Assembly: GCA_964496575.1 (NCBI GenBank)
Contig: CAZCAC010000209.1
Location: 1 to 7,317, forward strand
Direction of reading: 5' to 3'
From: CAZCAC01 sp964496575
GTDB taxonomy: Bacteria; Planctomycetota; UBA1135; GCA-002686595
Length of the DNA: 7,317 bases
In this document: piece after piece, positions 1 to 7,056 of the stretch
How positions within the stretch are numbered: the stretch's first letter is position 1
Layout of the letters: each line of letters starts with the position of its first letter
Translations under genes and position numbers: made by a program
Notes under the pieces: generated by a model
Told to the model about the DNA's origin: nothing
What the model saw: only the letters and a program-made list of their open reading frames with translations
Database searches by the model: none

Positions 1-5
1 CTTGG

Positions 6-156
6 CGTTCGCCGAAGGCGGACGGAACGTGGGTGTGTTCACCGGGGCCGGGGCCGCATGCAGGCCTCGGCCCCCTGCAGGCATCGGGTCAGTCCCGTCC
101 GCCTGCGGCGAACGCCACGCCGGCACTGGGACCTTCCCGTTCGCCTGCGGCGAACG
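6..156. repeat. Three copies of a GC-rich palindrome, one inverted (REP-like)
   Basis: Units lie at 6-24, 96-114 and 138-156. The last is a perfect 8-bp stem with a 3-nt loop: CGTTCGCC, TGC, GGCGAACG. The unit at 96-114 has the same loop and right arm and one mismatch in the left arm (CGTCCGCC). The unit at 6-24 reads CGTTCGCC, GAA, GGCGGACG; its reverse complement matches the 96-114 unit at 21 of 23 positions including flanks. The last two units are direct repeats 42 bp apart and agree at 22 of 23 positions. Close sequence identity beyond mere stem pairing suggests a dispersed repeat family such as a REP or small MITE. Alternatively, the hairpins stop or stabilise the operon transcript. Confidence 0.65.
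50..74. repeat. GC-rich inverted repeat between palindromic units
   Basis: GGGGCCG (50-56) pairs with CGGCCCC (68-74) around an 11-nt loop. A direct repeat TGCAGGC at 59-65 and 76-82 overlaps it. It sits between the first and second palindromic units, so the whole 6-156 block can fold heavily. It could contribute to transcription termination on the minus strand, but no U-tract follows. It may be chance in such GC-rich DNA. Confidence 0.35.
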
Positions 157-203
157 CCCAATCACCCGGGGCAATCCACTACCCATCGACAATACCGAAA
201 GCC

Positions 204-3200
204 TCACCGCTCGAGCGCGATCCGCCGGAACTCCACCCCGGTCGAGCCCCACGAGTGCAGCGCGATCGTGCCCGCGCGATGGGTCGAATCCTCGACAGCG
301 AAGACCACCTCCCCGTCGATGATCACCCGCAGCAGCGCTCCTTCCATCACTACCTCGACGTCGAACCACTGCCCGATCGGATACGGCACGCCATCCCGCG
401 CGATCACCCGATACTCGTCGCCATCGCGCACGGCAAGGGTGCGGAACCGGCGCTCCTGGTTCAGGCTCAGGAGATAGTGGTGCTCGGGATCACGGTAGCG
501 GAACGCGACCCCGATCCCGTCGTTGTCGACACTCTTCAGCTGCAGCCGCAGGCGGCCGTCGCGGAAGCTCCTCCCCTTCTCGTAGACGTACAGGCTCCCG
601 TACAGCGGTTGCACCGCCCCCTCGGGAGTCTCCGCGATCGGTGAGAAGATGTTCGAGCTCTGGGTCACCGTCCCCGTGGCGGAGACTCTCCACGCACTCG
701 GCGGCGAGTTGACCGGCGGTCCGCGATCCCAGATCGACCAGTTTCCCTCGCCGAGCGGCAGCAGCAGCGGATCGATCACGAACTCGGCGCTGACCACGCG
801 GCTGGGAAAGGCCTCATCGGCGAAGGTGCGCAGCTTCAGCATCGCGCTCTCCTCGACCCGCACCGGCCGCACGTAGCGCGGCGAGTCCTCGGTCGGCGTC
901 GTGCCGTCGAGCGTGTAGTGGACCCGCGCCCCCTCCCCCTCGGCGGAGAGCTGGACCTTTACCGGCTTCCGGTACGCGCCGCCATCCGGCTCCACCGTCG
1001 GCCAGCGCAGCGCTTCGGGCTGCAGGGCGATCCACGAGCGGTTGAGATAGCTGCACACGCAGCCCACGCTCGCATCGGGCAGGAGCACCAGCCCACCCGC
1101 GGGCAGCGCGTTGATCCAGCAACCGGGCCGAATACCGCCGTAGTTCTGCGTGCCCTCGTCCCGCTCCAGCTCGTGGTAGCCGAGTGTCGCCGAGCGGTAG
1201 ACCAGCATGTTCTCCCCCGCCGCGAGGATACCGCAACCGTAGGAGCGGTGGAAGTCGAACGGGCGCACGTCGCCGGTCAGGAGGTCGCGCGCACCGCCCT
1301 GCCAGTAGATCGTGCGGTCGATGACGAGCGGCCGCATCGAGTAGCGGACCTCCTCGTCCCACCGAGGTTTCCCGCTTTGCGCACCAAACACCGTCATCCG
1401 CCCGCCGGCCTCCGACTTCAGCTGGAAGCGCGTCGGCTGATGGGCCATCAAGAGCGAGTCGTGCGCGGCGCTCAGTACCAGCAACGTGCCCAGGACCTCG
1501 TCGACCTTCCAGCGACGTTTCCCGGTCCTCGCGTCGAGGCAGTACAACGTCCCGGGCGGGTGCGGCGGGATGTTCTCCGGGTCGAGCTCGTTCTCGCGCA
1601 CGCGATCCATCTCCGCCAGCGGCCGGTCGACGAGATGGACGCGTCCCCCACCGATGGCGATCGCATTGTGGCGAACCGAGTGCTGCGCCTCGTACAGCCA
1701 GAGCCGTTCCCCGCTCGCGATGTCGAAGGCGAAGATCGAGTTCGACTCGGTCAGCTGCACCGAGACGTCACCGGTCTCCACGTAGCGAAACGTGACCGTG
1801 TGCTCGGGGTTCGCCTGCGTGCCAAAGAGGATCCCGTCCTCGCACGCGAGGTAGCCCCAGAGCCCCGACTCGCCGCCGGGCACCTCGTACACCCTGAGCT
1901 CCTCGCCGCTCACTCGATCGAGCCGATGACAGCGTGCCCCCTGCCGCACGAATACCCCCGCCTCGCTGACGCAGTAGAGACCGTGCGTCCCCGAGACCCC
2001 CATCAGGTGATCGCCGTCGTACGCGGCGAGGATTCCCGGGAACGCATGCTCCCAGAGCAATCGCCCGTTGTACGCGTCAACCGCGATCAGCGTGTCGATA
2101 CCGAGCGAGTAGATCCGCCCGTCGGAATAGAGCGGCGATGGCCCGCGCCCGTGGCGCTGTGGCAGGTCCTGCGCGATTTCGCGGAACCAGAGCATGCCGA
2201 GCGGGCCCCGCACGGGATCGCCGGAGCAGGAGGTATTGCCGGGGTCGGCGTAGAGGTGGGTCCAGTCGCCGGAGTCCTCGAGGAGACCGCGCCACATCGT
2301 CTTCGTCGTCTCCTCCGTCTCGAAGATGCACCTCCATCCGCCGTACGGGCGCTGCAGGCGCCAGAGCTCCTCGAGATCCGGCTTTGGGTGGTCCTCCCAG
2401 ACCAGAGGAGAGTGAACGATCAGGTCGGCGAAGTAGGAGGGCAGCCGCCTCAGCTCGTCGAAGGGACAGGTCACCACGCTGACTCGTGTCCCCAGCAAGC
2501 CCTGGGCGGCGAAGTACGTCCGCGTTGCCCGAGCGTGCTTGGCGTCGGGTACGACGACGATGATGTGGAGCTCGGAGGATCGTGCCAACTCGCTCGCCAG
2601 GATCCCTCCAATGTCCAGGCAGTACCCTTCGCGAACGCCGCATTCCTCGACGATAGCGAGCGCGGCAGGTCCGATCCTCCACTCCAGCACCTCCTCGACG
2701 CGTGGCACCCCGGGCGACCCCGGGCGCTCGGCGATGACACTCTCGGGCTCGGGGTGGTCCGTCCCGTCGAAACCGTAGAGCCGCCCCGCATCGGTCCCGA
2801 CAACGAGCCACCCGTCACTCACCGCGAGCGCTCGCGCGTTCCCTTCCACCTCGTGAGTCCAGACGATCGCCCCCGCCTCCAGGTCGATCACCACCACTCG
2901 CCCCTCCCCACCGGCGACGAGCTTCCCCCCCGCGACGATCAACGCGCCGTCGGTCTCGGCGCAGGCGATCTCGTGGATCTTCACCAGACCCTTCGTCCCG
3001 GTCGCCGGATCGACCTCGCCCCAGCGGTAGACGGAGATCGCGGTGCGCGTCGCCGTCGCGATCCCGTCGGGCAGACCGGCGATCGCCACCGCTCCCGTCT
3101 TGCCGGTGGGCGCGCCGCTCTTGGCGTCGAAGAAACTGCCGCTGTTGAAGAAGTACTTCCCCGAGGCCATCGTCTCGGTGCCGCCGCGAGGCGAGTTGCT

Positions 3201-4013
3201 CTGCAGGTGGAAGTACTCGAACGCGCCATCGAAGCGCCGGAACGCCGCCGGTACCGCACGCCCGTTGGGCACCAGGAGGTACTCGTCGGTGACCACCAGG
3301 TGTCCCTGCGCGCCGACGCCGCTCTCCGCCTCGGCGCCGCCGTGCGGCTGCGCCATGAAGATCGTGCCGGAGTCGTCGTTGACCCAGAGCGCCTTGCCGC
3401 TACGCGCGTCGAGCGCGTGGATGTAAATCCCCTCCGACGGCCAGATCCCGGCGGCGTAGTACAGGACGCCATCCTTCACCACCGGCCCGCCGCGAACGGG
3501 CCAGCGGGAGATCATCCGCTCGTTGCCGAGGACGAGGCGCTCGTCGCCGCCGCCGCGCTGCTTCCAGCGTAGCTCCCCCGTGGCGTGGTCGAGACAGTAG
3601 AGAAAGCCGTCGTCGCTGGCCACGAAGAGCTGCTCCTCGAAGATCGCCGGCGCGAAGCGGATCGGCCCCTCGGTGTCGAAGCGCCAGACCTGACGACCGC
3701 TCTCGAGCTCCACCGCGCGCACCGCGCCGTCGACGGTGTCGCCGTAGAAGATGCGCCCGCCGGCGATCACCGGCTGGTGCACCCGATCGAAGGTCATCCG
3801 CGAGACGCGCGGCCACGCCGGCGCAGGGGCATTCTCACACTGGCGCACCCAGGCGAGGTGCAGCTCGGTGGGCAGCTCCTCGGCCGTGAAGGCACTTCGC
3901 GCGGCGTCGCCTCGAAACATCGGCCAGTCCCCGGCGCGGCCCGGGAGAGACAGCAGAACGATGGCGACCGCAGCCGCCGGCAGAGCTCCGAGGGCGCGAT
4001 TCCTCTCGATCAT
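204..4013 (-). CDS. Secreted PQQ-like beta-propeller protein with embedded degenerate methyltransferase-like domain and C-terminal beta-sandwiches
   Basis: The product is 1269 residues from the ATG at 4011-4013. This start gives a good signal peptide (basic MIERNR, hydrophobic core ALPAAAVAIVLLSLP, likely cleavage near GRAG at 25-28) followed by DWPMFRGD, the usual opening of PQQ-like propellers. The frame stays open upstream to 4235, but that extension is arginine-rich and overlaps the previous gene. Eight tryptophan-docking repeats of the type 'SG-x-x-x-W' have W at 110, 150, 210, 385, 654, 772, 835 and 885. They fall into two blocks, about 29-430 and 580-1005. Between them, residues about 437-565 resemble a class I methyltransferase fold with a damaged glycine loop (GYCLDIGGILASELA). 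Residues 1005-1081 match the chitobiase/hexosaminidase C-terminal type domain (VHYTLDGTTPTEDSPRY). Residues 1085-1269 look like a concanavalin/LamG or DUF1080-like sandwich (YRVIARDGVPYPIGQWFDVE). No PQQ dehydrogenase active site is evident, so 'PQQ-like' describes the fold only. It lies 67 bp after the triheme gene, probably in the same operon; its ribosome site is weak (a GGGG just ahead of ATG). The role is unknown; binding or assembly at the cell surface is plausible. Confidence 0.88.
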   Translation of the reverse strand: MIERNRALGALPAAAVAIVLLSLPGRAGDWPMFRGDAARSAFTAEELPTELHLAWVRQCENAPAPAWPRVSRMTFDRVHQPVIAGGRIFYGDTVDGAVRAVELESGRQVWRFDTEGPIRFAPAIFEEQLFVASDDGFLYCLDHATGELRWKQRGGGDERLVLGNERMISRWPVRGGPVVKDGVLYYAAGIWPSEGIYIHALDARSGKALWVNDDSGTIFMAQPHGGAEAESGVGAQGHLVVTDEYLLVPNGRAVPAAFRRFDGAFEYFHLQSNSPRGGTETMASGKYFFNSGSFFDAKSGAPTGKTGAVAIAGLPDGIATATRTAISVYRWGEVDPATGTKGLVKIHEIACAETDGALIVAGGKLVAGGEGRVVVIDLEAGAIVWTHEVEGNARALAVSDGWLVVGTDAGRLYGFDGTDHPEPESVIAERPGSPGVPRVEEVLEWRIGPAALAIVEECGVREGYCLDIGGILASELARSSELHIIVVVPDAKHARATRTYFAAQGLLGTRVSVVTCPFDELRRLPSYFADLIVHSPLVWEDHPKPDLEELWRLQRPYGGWRCIFETEETTKTMWRGLLEDSGDWTHLYADPGNTSCSGDPVRGPLGMLWFREIAQDLPQRHGRGPSPLYSDGRIYSLGIDTLIAVDAYNGRLLWEHAFPGILAAYDGDHLMGVSGTHGLYCVSEAGVFVRQGARCHRLDRVSGEELRVYEVPGGESGLWGYLACEDGILFGTQANPEHTVTFRYVETGDVSVQLTESNSIFAFDIASGERLWLYEAQHSVRHNAIAIGGGRVHLVDRPLAEMDRVRENELDPENIPPHPPGTLYCLDARTGKRRWKVDEVLGTLLVLSAAHDSLLMAHQPTRFQLKSEAGGRMTVFGAQSGKPRWDEEVRYSMRPLVIDRTIYWQGGARDLLTGDVRPFDFHRSYGCGILAAGENMLVYRSATLGYHELERDEGTQNYGGIRPGCWINALPAGGLVLLPDASVGCVCSYLNRSWIALQPEALRWPTVEPDGGAYRKPVKVQLSAEGEGARVHYTLDGTTPTEDSPRYVRPVRVEESAMLKLRTFADEAFPSRVVSAEFVIDPLLLPLGEGNWSIWDRGPPVNSPPSAWRVSATGTVTQSSNIFSPIAETPEGAVQPLYGSLYVYEKGRSFRDGRLRLQLKSVDNDGIGVAFRYRDPEHHYLLSLNQERRFRTLAVRDGDEYRVIARDGVPYPIGQWFDVEVVMEGALLRVIIDGEVVFAVEDSTHRAGTIALHSWGSTGVEFRRIALER

Positions 4014-4080
4014 GGCCCCGAGCGTACGACGTCGGACGCCTTTCGACCACCTCGCCGTCTGGGGAGCGAATCCACGGTGC

Positions 4081-7047
4081 TCAACGACGATCCACGCACC
4101 CGGGCGGCACGAAGCCGGGCAGGTCGGCGCGCGGGCGGTCGGCCAGGAGCTCCTGGATCGGCCCGAAGAGCCCGAGCAGCGCCTGGTAGTCCGGATCCTC
4201 GCGCGAAGCGAAGACCGCCTGGCCGCACGCTTCACTCCCGCCGGCGGCGCGAGCGAGCGGGGCGAGCAGGAAGTCGTTGTTCTCCGGCCGCAGCATCCGC
4301 GTGTAGAAGGTGCGCGGAATCCCCGACTCGTGACACTCCGCGCAGCGCCGCGCGGCGACCTCCGCCAGCGACGGCTCGAGCTCCGGCGGCAGCATCCGCC
4401 GGCTCCCCATCCGATCCGGGTGGTTCGATGCGGACGTTCCGTAGTAGGGGACGTTCAGGTCGATCCAGAGATAGATGCGCCGGCGCTCCTCGTCGCTCAG
4501 GTCGACGCGCGGATTTCCGTCGGCGTCGGGGTGTCCACTCCGGATCAGCTCGGCCAGAGCGCTCGCCGGTGACCCCCAGCTCCGAGGCTCGATCTGGTGG
4601 ATGTTCCGCTCGGTGCCGTTGATCGTCCAGATCCAGGAGGTGTAGGGACTACGCCCCTCTTCGCCGCTGTCGATCCGCGCGTTGTGCACCTCGGGGCGCC
4701 GCTCCCCCATCGTGCCCTTCCGCGCCAGGACGTCGTACGAGACGCTGAAGAAGTCGGTCTTGTCGCCGGTGAGATCGACGCCGCCCGGGTGCTCGCGTTC
4801 ATTGTGGCACTCGACGCAGTGCCGATCGAGCACCGGCTGCACGACCTCGGGGTACAGGAACCCCTTCACGCCCCATGCCGGGGGCTCGAGCTCCTGCGGC
4901 CGCCGGCTCATCGCGAAGCCCAGGCCACGGGTCGGCGTCACCTCGTTGCGATCCGCGTGACAACCGACACAGCCCTGCACCTCGCCCGGCATCAGGTGCG
5001 TGAAGGTCCGCATCCGCTGCAGCGCGCGCCCTTCGGCGTCGAGCGCCAGGAAGTAGAGCGGCACCTCGGCGGGTACCTGAAAGCAGGCCGAGCCATCCTC
5101 GGCGACCGTCGCCGTGCCCCATACCTTCTTCGGCGAGTAGGTCGCCCCGCAGGAGACGAGCGGGAACTGGTAGCCGAACGCGGTGTTCGACGCGTAGCCC
5201 TTGCCCGTGGGCACCTCGTGGATGAGCGGGGTGAAGGTGCTCTTCTCGATCTCCTGGACGACGACGATCTCCTTCACCTCGCCACGCTCCACCGCCGGCT
5301 CGAGGCCACGGTAGACGTCCTGCACCATCATCGTGGCCCACGCACCGGAGACGCTGCCGTCCTCGGCCAGCTCGACGGACTCGTCGAAGCGACCGGTCGC
5401 AACGGTCTGCGGCGCCTCGACGGTCCGCACCGGCTGCGCGCTGTACCAGCCCAGCCCCTCCTCCGGCTGGAGCAGCGAGACGCAGTTGCCGTCGTAGTCG
5501 CGCAGCTGCAAGACGCCCATCCGGCTGACCAGGTAGCGGCCGTCGTCGATCGGAAACGGCTTCTCGTACGGCCCGCTGAGCCCGTTGCCGTAGACGCCGC
5601 CGACGGCGTAGAGGTCGACCTCGGGCGTGAGGTTGGTCACCGCCTCGCGGGCATTGGAACCCTTCGTCCGGTCGATGACGCAGATGGCGCCACGGCAGTC
5701 GCCGTTGTGATTGGTAGCAAGCGCGAGGACGTTCTGCGTCCCGGGAATCGGCTGGGCGTCCATGAAGGTCCCCGGCGCGATGACGCGGTTGCCGTAGAAG
5801 CCGGCGAGCCCGGTCCCGTCGGGGTTGATCGACCAGAGGCTCTGAATGGGACACGCCGGGCGGTCGACGTACTCCCAGCGAGTGAAGATGATGCGCCCGT
5901 CGGCGAGCACCGAGGGCGTGAAGTCCATCAGGTAGTTCGCGGAGAGCCGCTGCTGCCTCGTCCCGTCGCGCTCCATCCGGTACAGGACCGGCGAGGTGGT
6001 GACGAAGCAGTACGCGTAGGCCGGCTTGCGATCGGAGATGAAGACGATTCCGCCATCGGCGAGCCAAGCGGCGTTCAGGTTGTTGTGCGTGCCCGAGGTC
6101 AACCGGGTCAGCCCCGTGCCGTCGACGTTCACGCGGTAGATCTGGTAGTTGTGGTCCGGGACGCTGCGGTCGACCTCCTCGAGCAGCTGGTTCGGCTGGA
6201 CCATCTCCTCCCCGCCGCGCTTCCAGGAGAAGACCACCTCCGTCCCGTCGTACGACAGGTCGGCGTCGATGATCTCGCCGTCCGTCGAGTCGACGAGCTG
6301 GCGGAGCTTCCCGCCATCGCGACCGGGGGAGTAGACGTACAGGCCGCCGCCGGGGCGGTAGCCCTCGACGTGGTAAGTGTAGACGTGGGAGAGGCTCAGG
6401 TGGTGGCGCTGGATGACCAGGATGTCGCGGAAGCCGAGGGACCCGTCGAGGAGCTCTCGTGCCAGGGCGCGCGCGGCGGGAGTTCGCTCGCTCGCCGGAA
6501 TGCTCAGCTCGGCGAGGTGCTCGTCGCTCACCGGCGAGGCGAACACGGCGATCTCCGAGGCTCCGGGGTTGTAGCGATCGGTGTGGGAGGAGAGGAATCT
6601 CAGCGTCAGCGCATCGGTCCGGCATCGGGGCAGGCGAATCCGCTGGGGTCCGTGCCGCGCCTCGAGAGTGCCGCGGACGATCGGCTCGTCCCCGTCGCCC
6701 AGATAGACCTCGTAGTCCTCGAAGCACTCCTCGAGCAGCATCGCCGTCCGCCCGAAGTAGACGACCTCCCCCACCTCGACCGGCTCGTCCCAGCGCAAGG
6801 TGAACGTGCCGCGGTAACCGCTCTCCGCGCCGCGAATCGCCCAGGCCTTCGCCCGGTCCTCCCGACACAGCCGACCCGGGATCTCGCCGTCGACCGCGAA
6901 GCGGGCGAGGTAACGCGCGTCGTATTCGCTGCTGGCCGAGACGTGCGCACGGAGGGCGAGGTTCTCAGGTGGCGTCGAGGAGGTGGAGCCTTCCTGAACG
7001 ACCGTCGGGCAGACCAGGAGGATGGGGAAGAGTCCGACGATGGGCAT
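4081..7047 (-). CDS. HzsA-related triheme c-type cytochrome with N-terminal discoidin-like domain
   Basis: The product is 988 residues. Residues 1-20 are a short hydrophobic leader without the usual basic N-terminus. Residues about 28-172 look like an F5/8 type C (discoidin) domain, with an AVDG motif and a terminal GASEIAVFA strand. Residues about 215-520 form a TolB/WD40-like propeller, seen in repeats such as YRVNVDGTGLTRLT and LWSINPDGTG followed by 'DG-x-I-x-F' strands; the entry segment SHVYTYHVEGYRPGGGLYVY is characteristic of HzsA-related proteins. Heme c motifs are CVGCH (693-697), CVECH (744-748) and CAECH (902-906). Between the second and third lie the family-type segments DLTGDKTDFFSVSYD and LSDEERRRIYLWIDLNVPYY, with H839 a candidate distal heme ligand. 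Heme attachment implies a periplasmic or extracytoplasmic location. Hydrazine synthase alpha has two hemes and no discoidin domain, so this is a relative with unknown reaction, not a true HzsA. The start is fixed because an in-frame TAG lies 12 bp upstream; a purine-rich GGA sits just ahead of the ATG, and a better GAGGAG lies 21 nt upstream, rather far. Family membership is fairly secure; enzymatic activity is unproven. Confidence 0.85.
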   Translation of the reverse strand: MPIVGLFPILLVCPTVVQEGSTSSTPPENLALRAHVSASSEYDARYLARFAVDGEIPGRLCREDRAKAWAIRGAESGYRGTFTLRWDEPVEVGEVVYFGRTAMLLEECFEDYEVYLGDGDEPIVRGTLEARHGPQRIRLPRCRTDALTLRFLSSHTDRYNPGASEIAVFASPVSDEHLAELSIPASERTPAARALARELLDGSLGFRDILVIQRHHLSLSHVYTYHVEGYRPGGGLYVYSPGRDGGKLRQLVDSTDGEIIDADLSYDGTEVVFSWKRGGEEMVQPNQLLEEVDRSVPDHNYQIYRVNVDGTGLTRLTSGTHNNLNAAWLADGGIVFISDRKPAYAYCFVTTSPVLYRMERDGTRQQRLSANYLMDFTPSVLADGRIIFTRWEYVDRPACPIQSLWSINPDGTGLAGFYGNRVIAPGTFMDAQPIPGTQNVLALATNHNGDCRGAICVIDRTKGSNAREAVTNLTPEVDLYAVGGVYGNGLSGPYEKPFPIDDGRYLVSRMGVLQLRDYDGNCVSLLQPEEGLGWYSAQPVRTVEAPQTVATGRFDESVELAEDGSVSGAWATMMVQDVYRGLEPAVERGEVKEIVVVQEIEKSTFTPLIHEVPTGKGYASNTAFGYQFPLVSCGATYSPKKVWGTATVAEDGSACFQVPAEVPLYFLALDAEGRALQRMRTFTHLMPGEVQGCVGCHADRNEVTPTRGLGFAMSRRPQELEPPAWGVKGFLYPEVVQPVLDRHCVECHNEREHPGGVDLTGDKTDFFSVSYDVLARKGTMGERRPEVHNARIDSGEEGRSPYTSWIWTINGTERNIHQIEPRSWGSPASALAELIRSGHPDADGNPRVDLSDEERRRIYLWIDLNVPYYGTSASNHPDRMGSRRMLPPELEPSLAEVAARRCAECHESGIPRTFYTRMLRPENNDFLLAPLARAAGGSEACGQAVFASREDPDYQALLGLFGPIQELLADRPRADLPGFVPPGCVDRR

Positions 7048-7056
7048 GAGTCCAGT

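Larger units (their letters stand above)
1..203. other. Non-coding region downstream of the operon
   Basis: This stretch follows the TGA of the propeller gene (204-206). Open frames cross it, but their translations are low-complexity and rich in Arg, Pro and Ala, with no recognisable motif. It holds palindromic repeats (listed separately) and no T-rich run that would make a classical intrinsic terminator on the minus strand. The next gene to the left lies outside the window. Confidence 0.6.

Noticed and set aside
918..3572. Long open frame on the plus strand (884 codons) opposite the propeller gene
   Set aside because: Its translation is rich in Arg, Val, Asp, His and Pro with no domain or signal, while the minus strand encodes clear propeller repeats. 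It is a typical antisense artefact of GC-rich codon usage.
204..4013. Calling the propeller protein a PQQ-dependent alcohol or glucose dehydrogenase
   Set aside because: Tryptophan-docking repeats are shared by many non-catalytic propellers; I see no dehydrogenase active-site motif and the domain layout is different.
4014..4080. Possible terminator or promoter in the 67-bp gap between the two large genes
   Set aside because: Only a short palindrome (CGACGTCG) and no T-run or recognisable -35/-10 pair could be seen, so no site is claimed.
4014..4235. Upstream extension of the propeller gene to an ATG at 4235
   Set aside because: It would add 74 arginine/serine-rich residues ahead of a good signal peptide and overlap the triheme gene by 155 bp; the ATG at 4013 fits far better.
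4799..6868. Alternative minus-strand frame of 689 codons inside the triheme gene
   Set aside because: The translation is dominated by Arg, Gly, Ala and Pro and has no recognisable motif; the overlapping frame is clearly the real gene.
4081..7047. Calling the triheme gene a genuine hydrazine synthase alpha subunit (hzsA)
   Set aside because: It has an extra heme motif, an added discoidin domain, Asn at the recalled Tyr-ligand position and no HzsB/C gene beside it, so only a distant relationship is supported.
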